Origin: an uncultured Treponema sp.
GTDB taxonomy: Bacteria > Spirochaetota > Spirochaetia > Treponematales > Treponemataceae
DNA length: 32,876 bases
Reading direction: 5' to 3'
Assembly (NCBI GenBank): GCA_937885235.1
Contig: CAKZZK010000101.1
Location: 1 to 32,876, forward strand
Shown: in pieces, positions 1-7,900 of the stretch
Numbering within the stretch: position 1 is the stretch's first letter
Layout of the letters: each line of letters begins with the position of its first letter
Made by a program: the position numbers and the translations under genes
Notes under the pieces: model-generated
What the model saw: the letters and a program-made list of their open reading frames with translations, nothing else
What the model was told of the DNA's origin: nothing
The model's database searches: none

Positions 1-190
1 ACATCCTCGTTGGAGATTCGGGGAAGACCCCATCCTGCTAATCTGTGTACTGCCATCCAGAGCAAGAAACCCAGTCTATGTTACGGGGAAACCCCCAAGG
101 AGGAAACGGGTTATCGGGTCATATGTCACGGGTATACTATCCCAAATCGAATAAGATAATTCAATAACATTAATATACGAGGAGGAAAGC
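1..190. other. Left edge, no gene assignable
   Basis: Two + frames stay open from base 1 to stops at 152-154 and 157-159. The third has a stop near 37-39 and is then open to 165-167. None gives a recognisable protein end. One of them is probably the 3' end of an upstream phage gene. A strong ribosome binding site (GAGGAGG near 180-186) precedes the first complete gene. Confidence 0.3.
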
Positions 191-772
191 ATGATACTGA
201 TTGACGGGACGTACAGCGAGTACACAGGGCCAAAGACCCTGGATTACCCCGGCGGGTGCGCGATTGACACAAGCACCGACGAGGGCTTTGACGGCACTGA
301 GTACAAGGCGCGGTGGCATAACGATGTTATCGGGGCATTCCATGCGGTATTTGTGGCGGCGTTCGGGGACATCAACAAGGTGACGAACAGGCCTGATAAC
401 GTAAGGGACAGCGACTTTCTGCGGGCACTTATGCAGCGCATAAAAGTGCAGACGGACGTGGCAAAGAAGGTGCTTGACGTGAACGGGGCAGAGACGGTGG
501 TTTCCTGGGAGGAGCTGGAGGCTTTGTATTTTGCGGACAGGCACTACGCTGCCTTTGCAGGGTTTAACGGTAAGTTTGCCAATTTCCTGCCGATACGCGC
601 CTGGGTGGAGAGCGACGGAGTGCATGTCTTTATGCGCTACCAAAAGGCGGACGGGACGGTTGTTGAAGGAACCCCCGCGGTCAAGTGGAATACGCGGAAA
701 TGGGGGACTTACAAGTGGGGACAGCAGATGTTTGTATCTGTAAATATAATTGTCAAGGAGGTTTTCGAGTGA
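191..772 (+). CDS. Phage tail-fibre/baseplate-like structural protein
   Basis: This 193-residue protein has no signal peptide or membrane segment. The stretch at about residues 38-80 (ARWHNDVIGAF, then a helical run ending SDFLRALMQ) resembles the helical motif near the start of many phage tail-fibre proteins, where an 'N-D/W-x-N' helix is followed by a polar loop and 'xLLxAI'. The Trp/Gly-rich end (KWGTYKWGQQ) suggests a beta-rich tip. The start follows GAGGAGGAAAGC. The stop overlaps the GTG start of the next gene by 4 bp, so the two are translationally coupled. Lying just upstream of a DGR target, it probably belongs to the same tail appendage. The family assignment is inference. Confidence 0.6.
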   Translation: MILIDGTYSEYTGPKTLDYPGGCAIDTSTDEGFDGTEYKARWHNDVIGAFHAVFVAAFGDINKVTNRPDNVRDSDFLRALMQRIKVQTDVAKKVLDVNGAETVVSWEELEALYFADRHYAAFAGFNGKFANFLPIRAWVESDGVHVFMRYQKADGTVVEGTPAVKWNTRKWGTYKWGQQMFVSVNIIVKEVFE

Positions 773-1053
773 TAGGGTTTCCGACCATTTTGAAAACAAA
801 AAAGGATTGGCAGCATGCGGTTGATTACGTCAAGGAAAGCAGGATGAACCGCAAGGAGCTGGTGTCAGAGCTGGAGAATCTGAGGGATAACGTGTATATG
901 AACGTCCTGAAGGAATCCAGCAAGGGGAAGGATCCGGAGGAAATGACTCCGGATGACTTTGAGAAAGCTGAAGACCCCAACTGCGAGAAAAAGCGGCTGG
1001 GGATAAGCGATGAGGAGATCGCTGCATGGATTCAGGAGGTTTCAGGTGAGTAA
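769..1053 (+). CDS. Small charged helical phage protein upstream of the DGR target
   Basis: The protein has 94 residues and is very rich in Lys and Glu. I chose the GTG at 769 because AAGGAGG ends 7 nt upstream, inside the preceding gene. The N-terminal half is predicted helical (repeated Lys/Glu with Leu spacing, about residues 10-45) and the C-terminus ends in a short helix (DEEIAAWIQEVSG). It overlaps its neighbours at both ends, so it is co-translated with the tail-fibre-like protein and the DGR target. A chaperone or assembly role for the fibre is possible, since such factors are often encoded beside fibres, but I recognise no family. Confidence 0.65.
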   Translation: MIGFPTILKTKKDWQHAVDYVKESRMNRKELVSELENLRDNVYMNVLKESSKGKDPEEMTPDDFEKAEDPNCEKKRLGISDEEIAAWIQEVSGE

Positions 1054-2272
1054 CATGTCCATTACTACCGCCCACGTGTATACTGACAACCGCACAGAGG
1101 CAGACCAGGATGAAGCGAAGGTTTCTATCATTCCGGAAAACGTGGGGGTGAAGTGCCAGGGAAAGTACTTTATTTCCAAAAGCAATCCGTTTGGGTATGC
1201 CGCGGACACGCTGCTTTTTTCGGGGGCGGGAATTGATTTTTACAACGGCGACGAGTGGATGCACTTTTTGAACCGCGAAGACTTCACCTTTAATCCGGCA
1301 AGCATCCTTGATACAGGGGATGCGCTTGAGTATGGCACGGATTATTATATTTATCTGTGCTTCTCAGGGATAAATCCTGAGCTCTGCGTTTCAAAAAACG
1401 CCACGTACCCCAACGGTTTTTCTGCGCTGACTTCGCGGAAGATAGGGTTCTTTCACTACGGGGCGGTGCGCAAGGTTTCTGATGACGGGAAATGGATCCC
1501 CATTGATTCCAACGGGAACAAATTCGGCTCACAGGGGACTATCTGGGAGCAGAATGTGACAAAAGGTGTCATTCCCAATTCTGTCGGAGACCTGAAAAAT
1601 CACCCCCGCACCTATATGCCAGGAATGGCGAAGGTTGGGAATAGCTGGGTCTGCATCTATCCGATGTCGGTTAAAGAGACGGTTACGTTCATGGATGACA
1701 CGAATGGACTTCATGTGGCAAACGGGGCTTTAAAGTCTGCATACGGGGCACTGCCGGTGACAGGAACTGAAGGACTGAACCAGTACAACTTTAACGAGCT
1801 GGCATGGATGCAGGAAATGAGGCTGACGCACTATGCGGAATGGCTCGCCGCCGCTTTTGGTTCCCCCCAAGGCCTCGATAATAGTGACAATTACGGGTGG
1901 ACTAAAAAAACTAATACGGCGCGGACATTTACCGGATGCAGCGTTGACACTGCAAGCGGACAGTATTCCATCAACGGAGTAAAGCCGTTCGCCGTCTCTG
2001 CGCACAACATCTGTGACTGCACGGGCAATGTATGGGAATGGCAGGATGATTACTGTATCAGGCAGGATACCACGAGCTGGCAGTGGTATGATGTACTCGG
2101 GGCAAAGATGGGACAGGCGTATTTGCCGAATGACATCGGCCTGGCCGCATTCCTCTGCGGTGGGCGTTGGCACGATGGCGTTTGGTGCGGTCCTCGCACG
2201 GTGAACTTGTTCCACTGGCCGTGGCACGTGAACATCAGCATCGGGGCGCGTTTCGCCTGTGACGCCGCGTAG
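1046..2272 (+). CDS. DGR target protein with C-type-lectin/FGE-like variable C-terminus (probable receptor-binding protein)
   Basis: The protein has 408 residues. GTG 1046 is preferred because AGGAGG sits 6 nt upstream; ATG 1055 is the alternative. The C-terminal third carries motifs of the formylglycine-generating-enzyme/C-type-lectin fold: CDCTGNVWEWQDDY followed by a GGRWHDGVW segment and a terminal IGARF. This is the scaffold used by DGR variable proteins such as phage Mtd and treponemal TvpA. The last 143 bp before the stop region match the template repeat at 2687-2829. Substituted residues are A367, L370, R374, H376, F389, H390 and S398. They correspond to Thr, Ile and five Asn in the template reading. 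There is no signal peptide or lipobox, so unlike TvpA this is not a surface lipoprotein. With tail genes upstream, it is most likely a tail tip adhesin. Confidence 0.88.
   Translation: MSNMSITTAHVYTDNRTEADQDEAKVSIIPENVGVKCQGKYFISKSNPFGYAADTLLFSGAGIDFYNGDEWMHFLNREDFTFNPASILDTGDALEYGTDYYIYLCFSGINPELCVSKNATYPNGFSALTSRKIGFFHYGAVRKVSDDGKWIPIDSNGNKFGSQGTIWEQNVTKGVIPNSVGDLKNHPRTYMPGMAKVGNSWVCIYPMSVKETVTFMDDTNGLHVANGALKSAYGALPVTGTEGLNQYNFNELAWMQEMRLTHYAEWLAAAFGSPQGLDNSDNYGWTKKTNTARTFTGCSVDTASGQYSINGVKPFAVSAHNICDCTGNVWEWQDDYCIRQDTTSWQWYDVLGAKMGQAYLPNDIGLAAFLCGGRWHDGVWCGPRTVNLFHWPWHVNISIGARFACDAA
2117..2259 (+). repeat. DGR variable region (VR)
   Basis: This 143-bp segment at the 3' end of the target gene aligns without gaps to 2687-2829. 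The nine mismatches are at 2144, 2153, 2165, 2166, 2171, 2210, 2211, 2213 and 2238. In every case the template base is A, and the VR base is C four times, G three times and T twice. The invariant GC-rich 3' end (2241-2259) is in the position of the initiation-of-mutagenic-homing site. Identity stops at 2260 (T versus G). Confidence 0.95.
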
Positions 2273-2288
2273 CGGTGCCTGTATCCTG

Positions 2289-2678
2289 ATGCCCTGCAAT
2301 CCTGTTTTTCACGCCGAGGGCAAGCCTGCCAACAGCGTGGCGAACCTGATTTTATATCAAAAGTTCGCGGATTTCCTCATCTGGTATGAGCCTATAGTAG
2401 AGCGCTTTCCGAGCAGCCAAAAACCAGCCTTATGTGCGGCGACAAAGAACACCTGCTACAGGATTATACGGATGATAATTATGACCAATAGACAGCGCAA
2501 TAAGCTGCCAGGATGGTATGAGATTGACACCGAGCTTGAAGTACTGCGATTCCACATCCGGCATGCTTATAAGCGCCGCTACCTCTCCAAGAAAGGCTAC
2601 GAGGTAGCCGCAAGGAAAATTGTTGAGGTAGGGAAGATATTGGGAGGGCTCATAAACCCGAAACCAAAAGGCGGCTGA
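2289..2678 (+). CDS. avd: DGR accessory variability determinant (Avd)
   Basis: The protein has 129 residues from ATG 2289. A GTG at 2259 in the same frame would add 10 residues but lies inside the VR, and no clear ribosome binding site marks either start. It is a helical, strongly basic protein. Leu/Ile-rich helices cover about residues 18-40, 44-70, 76-95 and 98-122, including HIRHAYKRRYLSKKGYEVAA. This matches the four-helix-bundle Avd family, which forms a basic pentamer that binds the reverse transcriptase and template RNA and is required for mutagenic cDNA synthesis. The position between VR and TR matches other treponemal and phage DGRs. Confidence 0.85.
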   Translation: MPCNPVFHAEGKPANSVANLILYQKFADFLIWYEPIVERFPSSQKPALCAATKNTCYRIIRMIIMTNRQRNKLPGWYEIDTELEVLRFHIRHAYKRRYLSKKGYEVAARKIVEVGKILGGLINPKPKGG

Positions 2679-2686
2679 TGTTTTGA

Positions 2687-2829
2687 GCGTATTTGCCGAA
2701 TGACATCGGCCTGACCGCATTCATCTGCGGTGGGAATTGGAACGATGGCGTTTGGTGCGGTCCTCGCACGGTGAACTTGAACAACTGGCCGTGGCACGTG
2801 AACATCAACATCGGGGCGCGTTTCGCCTG
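2687..2829 (+). repeat. DGR template repeat (TR)
   Basis: This is the non-coding donor copy of the VR, 570 bp downstream of it. It holds 27 adenines, nine of which differ in the current VR; every non-adenine base is identical. AAY codons sit at the exposed positions (five of those read as Asn are changed in the VR). This is the usual design, since A-mutagenesis of AAY reaches many residues and never a stop. The 5' limit is set by the first mismatch at 2686/2116. Confidence 0.95.
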
Positions 2830-2835
2830 GGACAG

Positions 2836-2885
2836 GACAAAGCCTCTGCGAGGCTTTGTCTGCGGGTTTTGCTACACAAAACCCG
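2836..2885 (+). ncRNA. Two tandem hairpins in the TR-RT spacer of the DGR RNA
   Basis: Immediately after the TR lies a perfect 11-bp stem (2836-2846 with 2850-2860, 3-nt loop). Two bases later comes a perfect 9-bp stem (2863-2871 with 2877-2885, 5-nt loop). In the Bordetella phage DGR, the RNA just 3' of the TR is needed for cDNA priming, so these structures are probably part of the functional DGR RNA. A third, weaker pairing joins 2935-2941 to 2975-2981. Confidence 0.6.
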
Positions 2886-3017
2886 GGATGAAGCCTTTGC
2901 CGTTACTTGTGCTGACGCCGTGCTGATTACGGTCAGGCGGTGGTGACAAGAGGATTTCTCTTTAGTCAGATCAGACCGCCTTTGTGCGCCTTGCAAGAGG
3001 CGTGCAAAAATCACTTT

Positions 3018-3046
3018 GCCGGATGCTTACGAGCGTCCGGCTTTTT
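3018..3046 (+). terminator. Terminator-like hairpin just upstream of the reverse transcriptase
   Basis: A 9-bp stem (3018-3026 with 3033-3041, one G-U pair, 6-nt loop) is followed by five T residues. It lies 15 bp before the RT start and 5 bp before its ribosome binding site. It could end the TR RNA and act as an attenuator lowering RT expression. Confidence 0.55.
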
Positions 3047-3061
3047 ATACAGGAGAAATGC

Positions 3062-4153
3062 ATGGAAAAGCCAACGTTTGAAGCAGTGTACGATTTTCAA
3101 AATCTGCTTGCTGCGGCAGAGAGTGCGTATGAAAGCATCTCAAAAAAGAAGAGACTCAGAGCGCATGTCAGGCTGTTTATGGATCACCTGGAAGAAAACC
3201 TTATTGAATTACAGAATGAACTGATATGGCGGACATACCGCATGGGCAAATTCTTCATGTTCAAGGTGTATGAGCCGAAGGAGCGGGATATTGCCGCTCT
3301 GCCGTTCAGGGACAGGGTCGTGCAGATTGCACTTTGCAATGTAATTGAGCCATATATAGACAAACGCTTTATTTATGATTCCTATTCAAGCAGGAAGAAG
3401 AAAGGGCAGCTGGCGGCAGCGCGACGGGCTGCGTATTTTATGAGTAAGCCGGATTGTACAAAATATATCAAGTGCGATATACATAAATTCTTTTACAGCA
3501 TTGATCTTTATGTGCTCATGATGATTACACGGCGGTACATTGACGATGAGGGCATTTTATGGCTGATAGAGCTCATTATAAGAGAGGAAAATCCGGAAAA
3601 AGGCATAAAGCTTGGCAATCGGTTCAGCCAGCCTGCCGCAAATCTTTATCTAAATGAGCTTGATTTTTACATGAAGCAGCGCCTGCACGTCAAGTATTAT
3701 GTACGCTTTGCAGATGACTTTTTGATTTTCGGGCGCAGCAAGGGGCAGCTGCAGGCATATTTCGAGCAGGTTGAAGCTTTTCTCGCCGAAGAATTGCACC
3801 TTAAAACGAATGACAAGACACGCATCGGCAGCTGTAAAGACGGCGTGGATTTTGTGGGCTACCAGATTTACCCAAACCACATGGTTATCAAGAAGAAGAG
3901 TATGCAGCGCACGAAGCACTTATTGCACGGGTGGATGCACAGCAAGGTGCCTGATGACACTTTTGCTGCTTCTATAGGGTCGCGGTGCGGGCACGCACGC
4001 GGAACAGTATCTTACAAATTTTACAACAAGATTCTGCTCCGCGCACTGTTTTATGAGATAAAGAAGTACAAAGAGTTTGAAGCACGTGTATCAGAAGCCG
4101 AAGCCTCCGGGCAGGTCAAATTATTAAACAGGCAGGATGCTAATCAAGACTAA
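3062..4153 (+). CDS. DGR reverse transcriptase
   Basis: The protein has 363 residues. ATG 3062 follows AGGAG by 6 nt. The catalytic motif is FADD (D218 and D219 in YVRFADDFLIFG). The fourth RT motif reads LGNRFSQ (residues 184-190), the [LIV]GxxxSQ form typical of DGR enzymes rather than the QGxxxSP of group II introns and retrons. The N-terminal fingers include the conserved RDR/Q region (LPFRDRVVQIALCNVI). No maturase or endonuclease domain follows, and the length fits DGR RTs. It copies the TR transcript with errors at adenines, and the cDNA replaces the VR. Its 3' end overlaps the convergent next gene by 14 bp. Confidence 0.95.
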   Translation: MEKPTFEAVYDFQNLLAAAESAYESISKKKRLRAHVRLFMDHLEENLIELQNELIWRTYRMGKFFMFKVYEPKERDIAALPFRDRVVQIALCNVIEPYIDKRFIYDSYSSRKKKGQLAAARRAAYFMSKPDCTKYIKCDIHKFFYSIDLYVLMMITRRYIDDEGILWLIELIIREENPEKGIKLGNRFSQPAANLYLNELDFYMKQRLHVKYYVRFADDFLIFGRSKGQLQAYFEQVEAFLAEELHLKTNDKTRIGSCKDGVDFVGYQIYPNHMVIKKKSMQRTKHLLHGWMHSKVPDDTFAASIGSRCGHARGTVSYKFYNKILLRALFYEIKKYKEFEARVSEAEASGQVKLLNRQDANQD

Positions 4154-4487
4154 ACGGCAGTTCAAGCTGGCGGTATTCTAGGATAGAAAACGGCTCGTAG
4201 TGTTTCTTTGCATCCCGATTCCTCGCAATCCACCGCGAGAGCTCCATGCAGGCATCCCTTCTTGCATCGCGCAGGCTGGCGGCGGCAGGGGTGTCTGGAT
4301 GCGGGTAGCTGGAGCGGATGAGCATTCCCAGCCTGCAATTTATTGCATACAGGTAGCCCCCGGGGGTGCGGTAGATGGCGATTGCTATTTCGTCCTTGCC
4401 GTGGACTTCCCTGTACTCTTTTTCAGGCGGCACGGTAAGGCGGCCGGATTCGTTGAAAACAGGCATAATGATTTCAAGGCTGCCCAT
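4140..4487 (-). CDS. Phage protein of unknown function with a clamp-binding-like C-terminal tail
   Basis: The protein has 115 residues and I do not recognise the family. The N-terminal half is beta-rich (EIAIAIYRTPGGYLYAINCRLG). A basic helix follows (SLRDARRDACMELSRWIAR). The extreme C-terminus, RQLELPFSLD, resembles the QLxLF-type peptide by which many replication proteins bind the beta sliding clamp, though this is a loose match. It is the last gene of the leftward early operon. Its ATG lies inside the preceding gene (14-bp overlap), so translation is probably coupled. It overlaps the RT end by 14 bp. Confidence 0.7.
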   Translation of the reverse strand: MGSLEIIMPVFNESGRLTVPPEKEYREVHGKDEIAIAIYRTPGGYLYAINCRLGMLIRSSYPHPDTPAAASLRDARRDACMELSRWIARNRDAKKHYEPFSILEYRQLELPFSLD

Positions 4488-4677
4488 ACATATATTTTAC
4501 CCCTGCCCAAAATCCGGCTTTATAGCCGAATAAAGCATCTTCTTTATGCCCACACGGGAATTCTTTCCCGCAGTCACACTCCCGGCAGAGCATACACAAA
4601 TCTGCACCATAGCTTTCAGCACAATACTCTATGTATGCCTCGGACGGGGCTTCCTTCACTGAATATTCTATCACCAT
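4474..4677 (-). CDS. Small cysteine-rich putative zinc-binding phage protein
   Basis: The protein has 67 residues from ATG 4677, chosen because GGGAGG lies 7 nt upstream; ATG 4692 would overlap that site. The centre carries a dense Cys cluster, CMLCRECDCGKEFPCGH, with five Cys and one His, so it likely binds a metal. The C-terminus (YKAGFWAGVKYMYG) is aromatic. No family is recognised. It sits between two other small early-operon genes. Confidence 0.65.
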   Translation of the reverse strand: MVIEYSVKEAPSEAYIEYCAESYGADLCMLCRECDCGKEFPCGHKEDALFGYKAGFWAGVKYMYGQP

Positions 4678-4696
4678 CTCATTTCCTCCCATATAT

Positions 4697-4849
4697 TTAA
4701 TCTTGTACCGTTTCTATAACAAAAGGTTCGTCCCAAAGATACCCGATTGTATCAACAACCTCCAGTTCATCATCTTGAGTGTTAATAATCGCCATGACAT
4801 CCGGATTAACTGCTCTTTCAAGCCTTTCTTTTAGTTCCTTAACAGTCAT
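4697..4849 (-). CDS. Small acidic phage protein (50 residues)
   Basis: The reading is M-T-V-K-E-L-K-E-R-L followed by an acidic second half (TQDDELEVVDTIGYLWDEPF) and a TAA stop at 4697-4699. It is too short for a 60-residue cut-off. The N-terminal 'MTVKELKERLE' helix followed by an acidic beta segment is a common form of small phage early proteins that are usually unannotated. The start is ATG 4849 or an in-frame GTG at 4855; AGGAGG lies 11 nt upstream of the GTG. It fills what would otherwise be an empty gap in the operon. Function unknown. Confidence 0.7.
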   Translation of the reverse strand: MTVKELKERLERAVNPDVMAIINTQDDELEVVDTIGYLWDEPFVIETVQD

Positions 4850-4882
4850 TTCCACCCCCCAAAAGTTCCTCCTGTCAAGCGC

Positions 4883-4954
4883 TCACCGCTTCCTTGCGCG
4901 ACACCGAAGGTGTATGGTGATTTTAAGAATCGCATTAAACAGCGTCTCTGTCAT
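4883..4954 (-). CDS. Very short ORF (23 residues) with a strong ribosome binding site
   Basis: GGAGG, five A residues and ATG precede a 23-codon ORF ending in TGA. It starts 15 bp after the primase-helicase stop. The peptide begins MTETLFNAILKI and ends in a basic tail (RCRARKR). It may be a microprotein or a leader that couples translation into the next small gene. Supported only by spacing and the ribosome binding site. Confidence 0.4.
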   Translation of the reverse strand: MTETLFNAILKITIHLRCRARKR

Positions 4955-4969
4955 TTTTTCCTCCATGAC

Positions 4970-7900
4970 TTAAAAAATATCTGGTTCGTCTGTATCTTCG
5001 GTGTCGGGACCGGCGAAGGGGTCTTCGTCGGGGGCGGCATCAAAGGGGATTTCATCGTTATGCGCAGGGGGCAGATCCTGCCGCGGGCCTCCAGAAGGGA
5101 TATCTCTCAAGACGCAGTTCAGGACTATCTGCTCAGGGACGGTATGCCCGGGGAATTTCTTTTGCCCGATAACCACTTCATTATAATCACCCTTGAAGTA
5201 GCGTGTAAACTTTGATTGCGTCATCACATCCCTGTCTTTCGGCTTGCCGTCTTCGTCGAGTTCGGCACCTGAAAACTGGATGAATGCCTTGTACACATCT
5301 TTTAAGCGTACAAACTTTGTATCATCCTTGATGAATTCGATGCAGGAATCGACAAAGCTATTCAGCGGCGTTGCCGCCTTCTGCACGTAGTCACCTTTGT
5401 ATTTTTCCGCCTCCTGCGAGATTTTTATCTTACCGTGCTGCTCATACTTTACCTTGAGGTACTTTTCTGCATAATACTTGATGATTGCAGGATATTCGGG
5501 GCGCAGCTCCTCCATAAAAAACTTGCCGTCCTTTGCATCTTTTTCGTCCGGATCATGCTGGATTGAAAAAGGCACTATCACCATGCGTTCGACAAGGGCG
5601 GTGTCACTCGAGTCAAATTTGGGCGAATAGTTTGTTGATATGATAAGCTGCGCGGTCGCCTCGTAGTTCTCCGGCTTTTTCCACATGCCGCGGACAGTGA
5701 GTGCGCCGCCGCCCGTGTAGGATTTAAAGACCGCGCTGTCTATCTTGTCGTTTTTGTCGGTTTCGTCGCACACCGCCGCGCCTGCGCCTATAAGCTGCTC
5801 CATGAACGGGTCGGGACCGTTTACCGCATAGCCCAGACGTCCACGGAGCATGATTTTTTGCACGGGGAGCGGAACAAGCATACTTTCCTTCTGTCCTGCC
5901 ATTGCAGCATCCCCCCCCTTCCCCTGGTAGTAGCTGTAGATGTCGCGCAGTATATTCAGCGTGGTGGTCTTACCCGTATGAGTTCTGCCTACAAAAATTC
6001 CGGCAACTTTGTATGTTGCACAACGGGACGGGATAAGGGAGATAAACTGGTTTAACATCTCGAGCGTATCGTCGTTTTTGAAGTTTCCGTGCATAAACTC
6101 CAAAAACTTTTCAGGCATTCCGGCGTTTTTTACGTCGTCTATGCGGTACGGCAGCATCTGCATGCGGAACTCTTTTGGCGAGCTTGTCCTAAAATGCAGC
6201 TTTCTGTCTTTAGAGCCAGTAAAGTCTATAACGCCGTCAAGAAGCGTGAGCGTTTCCTTTATGCCCACGCCGTCAAACTGGATTTTTTCGTGCCACACCG
6301 TGGGCAATACGCTCAGGTCTTTTACAACGTCATTGCGGAACGAACGCTTCTCTATTGCTACCAGCGCGCTGTAGAGGTCTTTGCTTTCAAATTCGCCATC
6401 CGCGTTATGGTTTATGAAGTAATTGAGGATTGAGGCAAGGATATTGTATACAACACCCCACGGATCCGGCTCACGTTCCCATACATGGCCATTAAAACGG
6501 TAGAAACACCCCGCTTCTTCTGAATACACCAGCTTGTTGCCGAGCACGAACGCACAGAGGTTTGCTGCGGATTTATTACCATGCTTGTTGACAAAGTTGT
6601 TGAAATCCTTGTGCTTTTTGACCTTGGAGAAGTCAATAGTAACAATCGGCTTGTCAGGGCTTGCCGCAAGCTGCGCGAGCTCATCCCGTGTGAGCGTGGC
6701 ACGGCGGATTTTATTGATGAAATAATAAGTGAGCCCGTATTTTTCTGCAACGGTAATCATAAATGAGGGGCGCGTGCCGCCGCGGGTTTTAAGAAGCGCC
6801 GCCGGAGCGCCCCATTTTTCAAGCAAGCCACGGACGGCATCATTCCACTCGGCAACGGCGTTGCTGCAGGCGCTGACAAACGGCTGGACATCGCGTTTAT
6901 CCAGGCATTTGAGCTGGATTTTTTCCTGCTTCAACACGGATGCAAGCTCTTTTTCCGTCATGGTTCCGCACTGGGGCGCCGCCGGAGCTTCCGGATTTGC
7001 CGGAACGTCCTCCAGCTTGGCTTTTTTTGCCTTTTTGCTGCCCCTCACTTTTTCGGGCGCGACATACTCTTTTGCTTCCTGCAGCGCTTTGTGGATGAGG
7101 TCAACGCGGTTTTGGCGCACGCACTCATCGGCATCCTTGTAGATTTCGAGCAGCGCGAGCTTTATGGAGCCGGTATAGCCGTACTTGCGCAGCTTATCTG
7201 GCACGGTCTGCAGCTGGTTGCCGCTTGCCGAGATATTCGGGATCGCGCCCATCGCGCCCCTGCCAGCTTCATCATTATCATAGAGAAAAACAACCTCTTT
7301 TGCCCCAAGAAGGTAGGTCTCTATCATTTCCTTGGTCAAGCCGGTTATGCTGCCTGTTGAATAGACGTTTTCAATTCCGGCAGCCCGTGCCACAAGCGCA
7401 TCCAGCTCTCCTTCCACGAGGATGACAGGCTGTGTCGTGTCGATCGGCTGAGGAACAGGAAAGCCCTCTGCATATTTGGAATTGAATTTCTCGCATTTTT
7501 TGCTTGTGCAATAGTGCAGCTTAAAGCCTTTTGCAAGGGGGATGACCACACCGGCGCGCCCCCATGTGTAATTGCCGGTGGTCGGGCTTGGCGCATAGGG
7601 TATGCCTGCGCCAAGCATCGTGGCATTGGGCAGGTCATGGCGGGCAATATCGAGGCCAGGCCAATAGAGGAATGAGCTAAGAAGTTTTTCTACCACTTCA
7701 TCTGGATATTTCCCACCCTTGATTTTTTCCCGCTGTTTAAAGAAGTCTCTCACGATGTCTGCAATGCGGGGATTGCCGGACATATAGCTCCTTGACTGTT
7801 CAAGGGCTGCGGCATCAAGCTTTTTCTTTTTTTTCCGCTTTGGCTGCTCAGGGGCAGGGACAACAGGAGACGAGGCGATGCTGCCGCCAAATACACCCGC

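Noticed and set aside
2693..2926. Open frame over the template repeat
   Set aside because: It is the TR read in the VR frame. It has no ribosome binding site and runs into the hairpin spacer. DGR templates are non-coding.
3062..4153. Group II intron or retron reverse transcriptase
   Set aside because: Motif 4 is LGNRFSQ rather than QGxxxSP, there is no maturase domain or intron RNA, and a TR/VR pair with adenine-only differences is present.
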